A stretch of DNA of 64,000 bases from Clostridiales bacterium. GTDB taxonomy: Bacteria; Bacillota; Clostridia; Lachnospirales; Lachnospiraceae. Position 1 is the first letter of the stretch. Each line of letters opens with the position of its first letter. Where the stretch lies: contig JAGZJZ010000003.1 of NCBI GenBank assembly GCA_018365455.1, positions 124,001 through 188,000 of the forward strand, read 5' to 3'. Made by a program: the position numbers and the translations under genes. The notes beneath the pieces are model-generated. The model searched no databases. It was not told the DNA's origin and saw only the letters and a list, made by a program, of their open reading frames with translations. Shown one piece after another: positions 19,246 to 28,010 of the stretch.

Positions 19246-20187
19246 TTATTGTGCTGCTTCTGTACTTCCAGTCTGTTCTGTGAGGAAATCACTCATAACA
19301 TAACCGGTACCGCCAGCATAGCGGACTTCTGACCATCCATTGTCCAGCTTTTTCACTCTGGTCACTGTTTCGCCTTCGCTTAGAACACCTAGTATGTCGG
19401 CATCTTCTGTTGAATCTGCTCTTACATTACATTCGGTATTAGCCGCTACTATTTTATTTACTTCCACACCAGCTTCACTACTGTCAGGAATATTGGACTC
19501 CGTCATAGGCGATCCAATTTCATCCACCAGTTTTTTCAAATCTTCATTGGAATCGATAGCCTGCTGGTATTTCTGATTTACATCTTCAATTAATTTTTTA
19601 ACATCTGCATCATTTGCCATGTCTTCCACGTACTTTTCAGTTGCCTCATCTACTTTGTAATCAGATACATAGAGGCTTCCTTCCGTGTTCGTCTGTAAAT
19701 AAAGGCGTACCAGACTCGGTACCATGGTTTCATAATTAAATACCTTACAGTCGTAAATTACATAAACTACATAGGAACCATCTACTGGTCCTTTTTTTGA
19801 ATAACTGGTTACGTTATTGTAACTTTCATACAGATTGTTGTTTTGAATCTTCTGTTCTTCCTCAGCCGTTAAGTTGGGAACTAATTTCTTTAATGATTCA
19901 ATATCTTTATTTTGCATAGCCGTATAATAAGCCTGTACTGTTTCCAACACTTTTGGATCATTCTGTACTAAATCATTGCTTTTATTCTCAGTCTCCGCAT
20001 TCGATTCTACTATTACTTCTTTTTTCGTTTCACTTTCCGTTGTTTTAACAGAATTTGCCCCATCGCTATTTCCAAGTCCACTGACAAGCTTCACCGCAAA
20101 TACTGCAATCACCAGAATCAAAATAACTGCTAAGCCGAGTAAGATATATCTTAGATTATCAGATAACCATTCTCTAAAATTACCCAC
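19246..20187 (-). CDS. Membrane-anchored bacterial SH3-domain protein
   Basis: About 313 residues from GTG at 20187 (VGNFREWLSDN). An ATG at 20202 has no ribosome site, while the GGAGG that follows it is well placed for the GTG. One membrane anchor at about 12-37 (YILLGLAVILILVIAVFAVKL), a T/S/E-rich linker, a central alpha/beta region (about 75-185) resembling NTF2-like domains (ETVQAYYTAMQNKDIESLKKL), and a C-terminal SH3b domain (about 240-300, CNVRADSTEDADILGVLSEG, GWSEVRYAGGTGYVMSDFL). Such proteins sit outside the membrane and may bind peptidoglycan. No specific role can be assigned. Single gene, with the tRNA-Arg just upstream. Confidence 0.88.
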   Translation of the reverse strand: MGNFREWLSDNLRYILLGLAVILILVIAVFAVKLVSGLGNSDGANSVKTTESETKKEVIVESNAETENKSNDLVQNDPKVLETVQAYYTAMQNKDIESLKKLVPNLTAEEEQKIQNNNLYESYNNVTSYSKKGPVDGSYVVYVIYDCKVFNYETMVPSLVRLYLQTNTEGSLYVSDYKVDEATEKYVEDMANDADVKKLIEDVNQKYQQAIDSNEDLKKLVDEIGSPMTESNIPDSSEAGVEVNKIVAANTECNVRADSTEDADILGVLSEGETVTRVKKLDNGWSEVRYAGGTGYVMSDFLTEQTGSTEAAQ

Positions 20188-20252
20188 TATACTTACCTCC
20201 ATTTTTCTACATCTGTGTTACAATTATTCGGCTGCCACAAGAGCAAAAAAAA

Positions 20253-20325
20253 CGCACCCGGAGGGATTCGAACCCCCGACACGTGGTACCGGAAACCACT
20301 GCTCTATCCCCTGAGCTACGAGTGC
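20253..20325 (-). tRNA. tRNA-Arg (anticodon CCG)
   Basis: 73-base cloverleaf on the minus strand. The acceptor stem GCACTCG pairs with CGGGTGC (with a G-T pair), the discriminator is G, the anticodon arm is GTGGT-TTCCGGT-ACCAC, and the T arm contains GGTTCGAATCC. The loop gives anticodon CCG, reading CGG arginine codons. CCA is not encoded. Confidence 0.95.
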
Positions 20326-20482
20326 TGATTCATCTGCAAACCTTTAAACAGCTTTTAAATAACACATGCTTTTCCTTATAAACATTGGTTTTCAAGGTTC
20401 GTAGATCCCTTTCACCCTAAAACCCACAAATTCTTTTGATTTTTACACACTGCATGTCTACGTAATTATAAGCATTACTTCT

Positions 20483-20582
20483 GTGTAAAACAAATATATA
20501 AGGTGTAAACAAAGTGTAAATCTTACAAAGTATCGTTTATAAGGTGTAAATAAGGTTTACTTTGGCTGACATAAGGTGTAAA
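20483..20582 (+). repeat. Cluster of five GTGTAAA direct motifs
   Basis: GTGTAAA occurs at 20483, 20503, 20514, 20544 and 20576. Three of the copies are part of the exact 12-mer ATAAGGTGTAAA (20498, 20539, 20571). All point the same way. Spacing is irregular (41 and 32 bases between the 12-mers), which fits protein-binding sites better than a tandem duplication. Confidence 0.7.
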
Positions 20583-20726
20583 ATATACTGGCTAACCACC
20601 TGTATTTTTAGTTCTTACGAAAGCACTTATTACATATTATCATAAAAGATGGAAAAAGTAAAGGATTTGTTATTGAATATGTTTTCCAACACACATTTTG
20701 TCTTTTTATGTCCTCTTTTGTTTATT

Positions 20727-20763
20727 TAAGAACCGGCAAAATCTGCGATGATACCGGCTCTTA
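20727..20763 (-). other. Inverted repeat after the DUF5688 gene
   Basis: A 10-bp stem with one mismatch (TAAGAACCGG with CCGGCTCTTA) and a 17-base loop begins 14 bases after the stop. On the minus strand it is followed by AAATAAAC, with no T-run, so it may be a weak or rho-assisted terminator or a 3' end stabiliser. Confidence 0.4.
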
Positions 20764-20776
20764 CAAGACTGCATGT

Positions 20777-21691
20777 CTACAGCGCTAATCGATGGATTTC
20801 CCTGGTATAAGTATAAACTTCATTGGAAAGAACCTCTTCCGGTATTACCTGGGTGTCATTAATCTCTCTCACCATTTCCTGCAGTTCCTTTTTCGTTGTC
20901 CGTATATTCTTGGGGACCACGATGCATTCATGTATGCTGCTTGGAAGAATATAGAAATCATCCTGCAGGCGCTCTCCGATTAAGGTCAAAATTGAGTCAT
21001 ACAGGATACATGCTGCCCCCATTGTCTTCTCTTTATTAGAAAGCACATACATGGGGATTCGGTCATCATCTTCTTCCTGAACTTCCATAACATCTGAAAA
21101 TTCATCTTCCAAATCCCCCTCCTCTATATCCTCCATCACTTCTTCCATACTTTTAAATTCAAACGGAAGCATGGCAGGCGTATTTTTTCTGGCTGTTTCA
21201 TATAAGATTTCTTTTGTGATCTTCCACATTTTCAAATGACTGTCATGGATTAAAATTGTACCGGTTCCCAGTGTATCACTCTTTAAAAAATAATAAAATA
21301 CAATTGCCAGATCCAGGTATTGCACATGGGGAACTGTTTTTAATAATTCGGTATTCTTCTTATAGTTAATAACTTTACATGCAATGTTATTTTTAACACG
21401 CATATAATCCGTATAGAATTCCGTATCTAGCGGAACTTTGATTTTATTATTTTGGTAGATACTTAATATACTGTCAATAATCTGTACCATGGCTGTGCCG
21501 CACTGATATTCCTTAAAATAATCATTCAGATATATTGTAGGGGAAATACTCTTTGTAGTTTCCACAATTGACAAGCCATCCAGTTGAACATCATTATTTT
21601 TCGTGATCTGATGCAGTTCAACGCGCACCTCCTTTCCCAATTGTGTCTGTACTTTTTTCTGCACAAAGCAAATAAATTCTTCGTAATTCAA
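20777..21691 (-). CDS. DUF5688-type protein of unknown function
   Basis: About 304 residues, a family I recognise as DUF5688, frequent in Lachnospiraceae and without a known role. No signal peptide or membrane segment. A mixed alpha/beta N-terminal part (about 1-180) is followed by a highly acidic segment (EDIEEGDLEDEFSDVMEVQE, about 190-215) and a conserved-looking C-terminal part (YVLSNKEKTMGAACILY, then FYILPSSIHECIVVP). Start choice: GTG at 21700 sits on top of the AAGGG ribosome site, so TTG at 21691 (NYEEFICFVQ) at normal spacing is preferred. Stands alone. Confidence 0.8.
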   Translation of the reverse strand: MNYEEFICFVQKKVQTQLGKEVRVELHQITKNNDVQLDGLSIVETTKSISPTIYLNDYFKEYQCGTAMVQIIDSILSIYQNNKIKVPLDTEFYTDYMRVKNNIACKVINYKKNTELLKTVPHVQYLDLAIVFYYFLKSDTLGTGTILIHDSHLKMWKITKEILYETARKNTPAMLPFEFKSMEEVMEDIEEGDLEDEFSDVMEVQEEDDDRIPMYVLSNKEKTMGAACILYDSILTLIGERLQDDFYILPSSIHECIVVPKNIRTTKKELQEMVREINDTQVIPEEVLSNEVYTYTREIHRLAL

Positions 21692-21743
21692 TCGAACCAC
21701 CCTTTCTTAAATTAGTATTGTATAAAAATTAAATGGAAAATTT

Positions 21744-21757
21744 GATGCGAACGCATC
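21744..21757. promoter_or_regulatory. Inverted repeat upstream of the DUF5688 gene
   Basis: GATGCG and CGCATC are separated by two bases, 53-66 bases before the start. It has the size of a small operator. No regulator can be named from this window. Confidence 0.35.
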
Positions 21758-21849
21758 GAGAAAATGAATGCATTTAGAATTTTTATATCACTTATAGTAT
21801 CATATTTTTTAGTTTGATGCAAGTGATATTTTATTTTTTTTATGATGAA

Positions 21850-21890
21850 AGCAGGTGCCTGAAGATCTGTGATCACTCCTGACACCTGCT
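21850..21890 (-). terminator. Hairpin after the FN3 protein gene
   Basis: AGCAGGTG pairs with CACCTGCT around a 25-base loop, ten bases after the stop. It lacks a T-run on the minus strand, so it is a weak terminator candidate. Confidence 0.45.
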
Positions 21891-21899
21891 GATGGTTGC

Positions 21900-23126
21900 T
21901 TATCTGTAAGTCTGATAAAAGCTATACTGCGGTACACTCTTATAAGTTTTACTCTTGACTTTTTTATTTGCTACAACATAGATATAATAACTTTTCCCCT
22001 TTTTCAAGCTTTTACTTTTGAATTTCTTTAAAGTATAACTCGTTGACTTTGTTGTAGAAACTTTTTTATAACCTTTTTTTGATTTATCGGAAACATAAAC
22101 TGTGTAATTTGTAGCACCGGTCACTTTTGGCCATGTTGCTTTTAATCCGCCTGATATATTTCGAACTTTTACGATCTGCTGATTTGCCACATAGGTGCTG
22201 CCCCAGTTACCATAAATCTTCTTCCCGTTATTCAGCTGAATATATGCTCTGACCTTCACTTTATAGAATGATTTCTGGTCCATCTTAATGGTGTTATAGC
22301 TGTTACCGCTAACATTTAATGTTTTTCCTGTCTTTTTATTTTTCATATTGTAGACAGCAATTTGATAACCCTTAGCATTATCTGCTCGATTCCATGCCAA
22401 TGCAGCTTTATTTGAATAGGGATAGCTATTAGTAACTTTAATCCCGGTAACTGTTCCCGGCAGTGTATTTGCATAGATATAAGCTGAAGAATCGTTTATG
22501 GCTTCATATCCGGATGATGATACACGTTCAGCATATACCCTGAAGTAGTTATTTGTCCCCGTTTTTAAATTACCGATGGTAACAGATGGACTGGTTGTTG
22601 TGGCTGCTAATATCTGTGCAGAGCCATCTACTCTGTAAACCTGATACCTGGTGGCTCCGGTTACCGGACTCCAGTTTAGTGATATGCTGTTTGTCTTTGC
22701 TGCACTTTGGCTTAAATTTTCAGTCTTTACTCTGTCGGGTACGGTCACTGCTTCAAATGATGGAGACCACGCACTATAATCATTGGGTTTTCCATAGACG
22801 TATTCATACGCTCTGACTTTGAAATAATATGTACTTCCCGTACTTAGATTACTCTTATAAAATTCCGGATAAGAGCTATCATATGTAGCCGCATCGCTAA
22901 AGTTGCGATTATCCGTTGAATACTGGACATGATATCTGATATTTTTCCCAACAACCGCATTCCATACTATCCTAGCAGAACTTGTATATGCCGATGTCTG
23001 CCTCAGCCCTGACGGCGCCGCAGGCGCAGCAAATACACTCATTCCAAACATCATTGTCAACAAAAATGACAGCACAACAACCGTAAACAATTTCTTAGTT
23101 ACAAAAAAACTCTTTTTCTCACTCAT
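21900..23126 (-). CDS. Secreted fibronectin type III repeat protein
   Basis: About 408 residues from ATG at 23126 (MSEKKSFFVTKK), which follows AGGAGGAAG. The longer frame to 23189 has no ribosome site. Signal peptide about 1-33 (LFTVVVLSFLLTMMFGMSVFA, cut after AAP). The rest is about four FN3-like beta-sandwiches with W near each N-terminus (ARIVWNAV, ISLNWSPV, AALAWNRA, LKATWPKV) and YxVxYS/V-type strands. The last repeat is very rich in lysine (KKGKSYYIYVVANKKVKSK), which suits binding to the anionic wall. No catalytic domain and no LPXTG. A stand-alone scaffold or adhesion protein is most likely. Confidence 0.85.
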   Translation of the reverse strand: MSEKKSFFVTKKLFTVVVLSFLLTMMFGMSVFAAPAAPSGLRQTSAYTSSARIVWNAVVGKNIRYHVQYSTDNRNFSDAATYDSSYPEFYKSNLSTGSTYYFKVRAYEYVYGKPNDYSAWSPSFEAVTVPDRVKTENLSQSAAKTNSISLNWSPVTGATRYQVYRVDGSAQILAATTTSPSVTIGNLKTGTNNYFRVYAERVSSSGYEAINDSSAYIYANTLPGTVTGIKVTNSYPYSNKAALAWNRADNAKGYQIAVYNMKNKKTGKTLNVSGNSYNTIKMDQKSFYKVKVRAYIQLNNGKKIYGNWGSTYVANQQIVKVRNISGGLKATWPKVTGATNYTVYVSDKSKKGYKKVSTTKSTSYTLKKFKSKSLKKGKSYYIYVVANKKVKSKTYKSVPQYSFYQTYR

Positions 23127-23209
23127 AAAAATCTTCCTCCTTGTGTTTTTATTTATTCCAAAAATGAGAAAGGCAACCACCTTTCTCATCTAAGAATTAC
23201 ACAATATAA

Positions 23210-23767
23210 CTATACTCTGGACAAGTAATCCCCTGTTCTGGTATCAATTTTGATTTTATTTCCCTGTTCAACAAATAACGGTACATATACAATAGCTCCT
23301 GTTTCCACAGTTGCCGGCTTTGTAGCTCCCTGTGCTGTATCACCTTTGAATCCAGGCTCTGTATCTGTTATCTCTAATTCCACAAATAAAGGTGGCTCTA
23401 CTGCGAATACTTTTCCGTTAACAGAACATATTTTAACCATTTCGTTTTCTTTTACGAACTTTAAAGAATCACCGATGTCTTCCTGTGCTAATGCGATCTG
23501 CTCGTAATTCTCAACGTTCATGAAATGGAATAAATCCCCATCTGAATATAAATACTGCATATCTACGCGGTCAATCCTTGCCTGCGGGAATTTTTCAGTT
23601 GGTCTGAATGTTTTTTCCACAACACCGCCATTGATAATGTCTTTTAATTTTGTTCGAACAAACGCTGCACCTTTACCTGGTTTTACGTGCTGGAATTCGA
23701 TAATCTGAACGATGTTATTATCTATTTCTAATGTTACACCGTTTCTAAAATCTCCTGCTGATATCAT
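23210..23767 (-). CDS. efp: Translation elongation factor P
   Basis: 185 residues, the normal EF-P length. EF-P binds between the P and E sites of the ribosome and rescues stalling at consecutive prolines. KOW-like N domain with the exposed loop VKPGKGAAF, in which K32 is at the modified position. The OB domains carry the signatures DGDLFHFMN and the C-terminal GAIVYVPLFVEQGNKIKIDTRTGDY. ATG follows GGAGG. It lies downstream of the M24 peptidase gene, a common pairing in Firmicutes. Confidence 0.98.
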   Translation of the reverse strand: MISAGDFRNGVTLEIDNNIVQIIEFQHVKPGKGAAFVRTKLKDIINGGVVEKTFRPTEKFPQARIDRVDMQYLYSDGDLFHFMNVENYEQIALAQEDIGDSLKFVKENEMVKICSVNGKVFAVEPPLFVELEITDTEPGFKGDTAQGATKPATVETGAIVYVPLFVEQGNKIKIDTRTGDYLSRV

Positions 23768-23864
23768 ATTGATATTCCTCCTTCATATTGACAACACAGG
23801 AATCTTGCATATTCCCATAGTTTAGTCTATTTTATAATATAATCCATACTTTTTCAACTATTTT

Positions 23865-24935
23865 TTACAGTTCCAGCAATTCTTTTGTTGAATGGGTCAT
23901 ATTTTGGCAGCCGTTTTCTTTAACGATTACGATATCTTCAATGCGCACGCCGCCAAATTCCGGTATATAAATGCCGGGTTCTACCGTCTCAATCACATTC
24001 TCTTTCAGCACTTCATCGCACTTGGGAGAAAGCCTGGGTTCTTCATGAATGTACAAGCCAACGCTGTGACCAAGACCATGTCCGAAGTATTCTCCGTATC
24101 CGGCGTTTTCAATTACATCTCTTGCCACCTTGTCCACTTCGCTGCCCCTCATTCCCGCTTTTATGACATCCAGTGCCGCAAGCTGTGCCTCCAGAACGAT
24201 CTGATAGATCTCTTTTTGTTTGGCGCTGGCTTTTCCTACCACTACGGTCCTGGTCATATCTGAACAATATCCTTCATAAATACAGCCAAAATCCATCGTC
24301 AGGAAGTCACCAGAATCAATTGCTTTATTGGACGGCATTGCGTGTGGCATTGCAGAATGAATACCGGAAGCTGCAATGGTATCAAAACTGGTTCCATTGG
24401 CGCCATGGCTCTTCAGGTAGAATTCCAATTCAGCCGCCACTTGAAGCTCCGTCATACCGGGTTTCAGAATTTCTATGATATGGGAAAAAGCACCGTCTGC
24501 GATGGACTGCGCTTTTTCCATACAGGATAATTCCTTTTCATTCTTAACAATACGAAGTCTGTTCAGTGAATCCCCCATACCTTTCCAGCACAGTTCTTCA
24601 CTGCATGCTTCCTTCAATTTCATAAAATCCGCATATATCATATGATCGTTTTCAAATCCGATTGCATTAATTTCATCTGCCCTGGTCATTTCCCCGATGA
24701 ATGCCCCATAGCCTTTCTGATTAGAAATCTCAATCACTTCAAATTCCAAAGCTTCCTCTTTTGCCTGAGTGGTATATCTGGAATCGGTCAACAGCACCTG
24801 GCGTTTGGACGTGATATAAAGATAACCCGTTGCGCCGCGAAAACCACTGAGATACCGCATATTGTAACCATCAGATACTAAGACAGCTTCTATCATTTTT
24901 TCCTTAAATACTGCATTTAACTCCTCACGGAACAT
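23865..24935 (-). CDS. Xaa-Pro aminopeptidase (M24 family)
   Basis: 356-residue cytoplasmic metallopeptidase that removes an N-terminal residue before proline. N-terminal creatinase-like domain about 1-125, pita-bread catalytic domain about 130-356. The dinuclear metal ligands are visible: Asp in MDFGCIYEGYCSDMTRT (two), His in GHGLGHSVGL, Glu in ETVEPGIYIPE and Glu in GVRIEDIV. ATG follows GGAGG. Only about 100 bases separate it from efp, so the two are probably cotranscribed. A short inverted-repeat element lies immediately upstream. Confidence 0.95.
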   Translation of the reverse strand: MFREELNAVFKEKMIEAVLVSDGYNMRYLSGFRGATGYLYITSKRQVLLTDSRYTTQAKEEALEFEVIEISNQKGYGAFIGEMTRADEINAIGFENDHMIYADFMKLKEACSEELCWKGMGDSLNRLRIVKNEKELSCMEKAQSIADGAFSHIIEILKPGMTELQVAAELEFYLKSHGANGTSFDTIAASGIHSAMPHAMPSNKAIDSGDFLTMDFGCIYEGYCSDMTRTVVVGKASAKQKEIYQIVLEAQLAALDVIKAGMRGSEVDKVARDVIENAGYGEYFGHGLGHSVGLYIHEEPRLSPKCDEVLKENVIETVEPGIYIPEFGGVRIEDIVIVKENGCQNMTHSTKELLEL

Positions 24936-24955
24936 GTTTTACCTCCATCGTTTTT

Positions 24956-25117
24956 TAGCGTGTTTAAAAATTGCTTTCTGGCAGCTGTGAGTCACACTTT
25001 TGGGAAGATTTGTCCCGGATGAAGGGCGACAATCGTACTACGTACCCTTTGTTCGGGGCAAATATGCCGCTAAGCGGGGCGTGCAGATGGCAGGAATGAA
25101 TTTTCAAACAGGCTCTA
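24956..25117. mobile_element. MITE-like element, complete copy
   Basis: 162 bp between the yqeG-type gene and the M24 peptidase gene. The ends form imperfect inverted repeats of about 33 bases: left AGCGTGTTTAAAAATTG and CTTTCTGGCAGCTG, right (reverse complement) AGCCTGTTTGAAAATTC and ATTCCTGCCATCTG. No open reading frame. The left 72 bases recur at 30955 and the right 35 bases at 26584, so it is a dispersed family. The lack of coding capacity and the terminal repeats suggest a non-autonomous transposable element or a mobile intergenic repeat. Confidence 0.7.
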
Positions 25118-25139
25118 GCACTGCATGGCAGCACTAAAC

Positions 25140-25640
25140 TTATTTTAGTTTGCTCTTTTTATAATAATGTAATACGATTTTTTCCAAATATCTTTTTAAA
25201 ACGATCTGAATTTCTTCTTTGGGATGAATCGGCTTTACCAGAATATTCGGAATTCCAGTTCTTTTGGCTCCATATACATCTGTAAACAGCTGATCCCCTA
25301 CAAAAACCGTATTTTTGGAAGTAGTTCCCATCAACTGCATTGCCTTCTCATAATTTTTCCTGGAGGGCTTATGGGCATTTTCAATAAAAAGTGCTCCTAC
25401 CTCCTCTGCAAAAGGCTTCACTCTGGGCAGCTGATTGTTGGATATCAGGCAGTATTTCATGCCCATATCCCGCAAATGGGCAAAAAATTTCTTCGCCCTT
25501 TCATCTGCCGGCTCGCCATGGGGTACCAGGGTATTATCAATATCAAATAATACGCCCCGGCAGCCTTCCCTGTATAATTTTTCAAAGTCTATGCTATATG
25601 TGGAATCCAGATAATCATCTGGGAAGAATCGTTCAAACAT
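25140..25640 (-). CDS. YqeG-type HAD phosphatase
   Basis: 166 residues, HAD superfamily subclass IIIA as in YqeG. Motif I is FDIDNTLVPHG with D33 and D35, motif II is ISNN, motif III is the lysine in HKPSRKNYEKA, and motif IV is FVGDQLFTDV. Cytoplasmic; YqeG-type proteins are predicted phosphatases, and the substrate is not established. The gene starts 15 bases after a patatin-like gene and is probably cotranscribed with it. ATG follows GAGGTCAAGG. Confidence 0.93.
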   Translation of the reverse strand: MFERFFPDDYLDSTYSIDFEKLYREGCRGVLFDIDNTLVPHGEPADERAKKFFAHLRDMGMKYCLISNNQLPRVKPFAEEVGALFIENAHKPSRKNYEKAMQLMGTTSKNTVFVGDQLFTDVYGAKRTGIPNILVKPIHPKEEIQIVLKRYLEKIVLHYYKKSKLK

Positions 25641-25655
25641 CCTTGACCTCGCTTT

Positions 25656-26507
25656 CTATTTTTCCAGGAAACGAAGCAGATCCTCATATTGTGCTTCCAT
25701 CTGTTCATATCCATGCCGGTAGAAATCATTGAGTACCTTCTTGTCGCTCTCTACTCTGGAGACTGTTTTCCCCTGAGGACGCACAACAAATATCTTCCCT
25801 TCTTCCTCCCATTTTTCAACCTGCGCCAGAATACGGTTATAATGGTAAGGACGCAGGCAGACTGCGCGTACCAGCTGGGGATACTTCTTAAAATATGCCG
25901 CGTAAAAATGCATGCTTCTCTTTGACATCGTTTTCCGGTAGCCTTTATTTCTGGTGAGAATTACTACGTTTTTCTTATTCCCGATCTGCAGCGAATGCAG
26001 AATTGGAATGGAATCTGACAGGCCTCCGTCCAGATAGGGCACTCCGTCAATCTCCACCATGGGCGAAACGATAGGAAGGCTGCTTGACGCTCTGCACAAC
26101 GTCATCAGCCTCGCTCCATCTTTCTTTTCCGTTAAATATTCCGCCTTGCCGGTGAGACAATTGGTTACCACAATCTCACAGGTCATGTGAGAAGCAAAGA
26201 AGGTATCAAAATCAAACGGATGATACTCGGAAGGATCCTTTTCAAACAAAAGTTCCATATTGAAAAGGCTCTTATTCTTCAAAAACCCCTTAATACTGAT
26301 TAATTTTTCCTGATCATTACTTCTGACAATGCAGTCTTTGGTGCGTCCAATCTGCTTTGATACATAGTCCACCGCATTGCAGGAACCTGCCGACACACCG
26401 ATGACGTGGGGGATATAACAATCCTTCTCCATAAGATAATCCAATGCCCCCGAACTGAATACCCCTCTGACAGATCCCCCTTCTAATATAATTGCTGAAT
26501 CCTTCAT
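25656..26507 (-). CDS. Patatin-like phospholipase (RssA/YjjU type)
   Basis: 283 residues from ATG at 26507 (MKDSAIILEGG). An ATG four codons earlier contains the GGAGG ribosome site. Serine hydrolase with the Ser-Asp dyad: oxyanion loop EGGSVRGVFSSG, nucleophile elbow GVSAG with S39, and DGG with D160. Predicted to hydrolyse acyl chains of phospholipids or related esters at the inner membrane face. No signal peptide. First gene of a two-gene unit with the YqeG-type gene. Confidence 0.93.
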   Translation of the reverse strand: MKDSAIILEGGSVRGVFSSGALDYLMEKDCYIPHVIGVSAGSCNAVDYVSKQIGRTKDCIVRSNDQEKLISIKGFLKNKSLFNMELLFEKDPSEYHPFDFDTFFASHMTCEIVVTNCLTGKAEYLTEKKDGARLMTLCRASSSLPIVSPMVEIDGVPYLDGGLSDSIPILHSLQIGNKKNVVILTRNKGYRKTMSKRSMHFYAAYFKKYPQLVRAVCLRPYHYNRILAQVEKWEEEGKIFVVRPQGKTVSRVESDKKVLNDFYRHGYEQMEAQYEDLLRFLEK

Positions 26508-26583
26508 TTTTACCTCCATTTACTCCTCCGTACTCCCATTTTCCAGCCAGATCAACCTCCGAATGAAATGATTAAACAAGCTG

Positions 26584-26628
26584 TCATGCAGATGGCGGGA
26601 ATGAATTTTCAAAGACAAGACGCTCTAG
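26584..26628. mobile_element. MITE-like element, right half copy
   Basis: GCAGATGGCGGGAATGAA and TTTTCAAA match the right end of the 24956-25117 element, then six extra bases, then CGCTCTA. The terminal TAGAGCG (minus strand) overlaps the aminotransferase stop codon (TAG, 26627-26625). Confidence 0.6.
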
Positions 26629-27842
26629 ATCTGCCTGTATGTACTTAGGAACATCTCCAGCTTATTCATGGCATCTTCCAGAATATCCATTTTTGGCAAA
26701 AACACCACACGGAAATGATCCGGCTGCTGCCAGTTAAATCCACCGCCATGTACCAGAAGAACTTTTTCTTTTCTCAGAAAATCCAGAGCAAACTGTTCAT
26801 CATCTCTAATATTGAATTTTTTCACATCCAGTTTTGGGAAAATGTAAAAGGCTGCTTTTGGCTTTATTGCAGATACACCTGGGATGTCATTTAATGCTTT
26901 ATATATAAACTCTCTCTGTTCATAGATTCTGCCACCCGGAAGCAGCATCTGGTCAACTCCCCGGGCATTTGTAAGAGCAGTTTCAATAATTGCCTGAGCC
27001 GGCACATTGGAGCAAAGACGCATGGAGGACAGCATATTCAGACCTTCAATATATCCTTTTACCCCTGTCTTATCACCGCTTAAGCACATCCATCCTGCGC
27101 GGTAGCCCGCTACCTTGTGGGATTTAGACAAGCCATTCATAGTGATGCAGAACAAATCCGGTGCCAGAGATGCTATGGATACATGTTCCTGTCCGTCCAT
27201 AACCAGTCTGTCGTAAATCTCATCTGCAAATATGATCAGGTTGTGTTCTCTAGCAATGTCCACAATCTGCTGCAGTACTTCTACCGGATACAATGCTCCT
27301 GTGGGATTGTTGGGATTGATCACTACAATCCCCTTAGTTTTATCGGTTATCTTTTTCCGGATATCTTCCATGTCGGGATACCATTCTGACTGTTCATCAC
27401 ACAGATAGTGGACCGGACGGCCTCCAGCCAGATTCGCAGCAGCTGTCCATAAGGGATAATCCGGTGAGGGCATGAGAATCTCATCTCCATCATTTAAAAG
27501 TCCCTGCATTACCATAACGATTAATTCACTAACACCATTCCCGGTATATATATCATTCATACCCACATCAGGTATATTTTTCTTTTTACAATAGTCCATA
27601 ATTGCTCTTCTTGCACTGATAATTCCTTTTGAATCAGAATATCCTTCCGTATTACGCAGATTTGCCATCATATTCTGAATGACATCATCCGGTGCCTCAA
27701 ACCCGAAGGGTGCCGGATTACCTATATTTAATTTCAGAATATCAATGCCCTGTTCCTCCATGTGTCCCGCCTCATCAACAACCGGACCTCTTACATCATA
27801 GCATACGTTATCTAATTTTCTGGATTTCTCAAATGTTCTCAT
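26625..27842 (-). CDS. Class I aminotransferase, AlaA-like
   Basis: 405 residues, PLP fold type I. It resembles E. coli AlaA (same length), which makes alanine from pyruvate and glutamate. PLP-site segments: the Asn in NPNNPTGALYP, the Asp-Tyr pair in IFADEIYDRL, the Schiff-base lysine in NGLSKSHKVAGYRAGW, and the C-terminal arginine in HFRVVFLP. ATG follows GGGGAG. Single gene. Amino-donor specificity cannot be decided from sequence. Its TAG stop codon coincides with the end of a repeat element. Confidence 0.92.
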   Translation of the reverse strand: MRTFEKSRKLDNVCYDVRGPVVDEAGHMEEQGIDILKLNIGNPAPFGFEAPDDVIQNMMANLRNTEGYSDSKGIISARRAIMDYCKKKNIPDVGMNDIYTGNGVSELIVMVMQGLLNDGDEILMPSPDYPLWTAAANLAGGRPVHYLCDEQSEWYPDMEDIRKKITDKTKGIVVINPNNPTGALYPVEVLQQIVDIAREHNLIIFADEIYDRLVMDGQEHVSIASLAPDLFCITMNGLSKSHKVAGYRAGWMCLSGDKTGVKGYIEGLNMLSSMRLCSNVPAQAIIETALTNARGVDQMLLPGGRIYEQREFIYKALNDIPGVSAIKPKAAFYIFPKLDVKKFNIRDDEQFALDFLRKEKVLLVHGGGFNWQQPDHFRVVFLPKMDILEDAMNKLEMFLSTYRQI

Positions 27843-28010
27843 ATGAACTCCCCTTTCTTTGTCATAGTATATACCAAAGTTCCAAAACCTACAACCGTAA
27901 AATTTATTTTGGTTCCGGATTCTGCTTTCTCAATTTTATTATATTCAGCATGATTTTAAAATAATATAGAGATAATGCTTCCTATATTGCAAAAAGTGCT
28001 ATATAATGTA

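Larger units (their letters stand above)
20326..20776. other. 451-base intergenic region with a repeated motif cluster
   Basis: No convincing gene. It contains the tRNA promoter region, five direct GTGTAAA motifs (20483-20582) and an inverted repeat next to the DUF5688 stop codon. A 13-base string ACTGCATGTCTAC occurs at 20449 and again at 20768, across the end of the DUF5688 gene. Confidence 0.5.

Noticed and set aside
20483..20582. GTGTAAA cluster considered as DnaA boxes or an origin.
   Set aside because: The motif does not fit TTATNCACA on either strand, no dnaA or dnaN is nearby, and the genes around are not origin-linked.
20449..20780. 13-base direct repeat ACTGCATGTCTAC at 20449 and 20768 near a tRNA gene, considered as attachment sites of an integrated element.
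   Set aside because: The repeat does not match the tRNA 3' end, the 300 bases between hold no integrase or other gene, and one copy is inside the end of a protein gene. A chance or small duplication is simpler.
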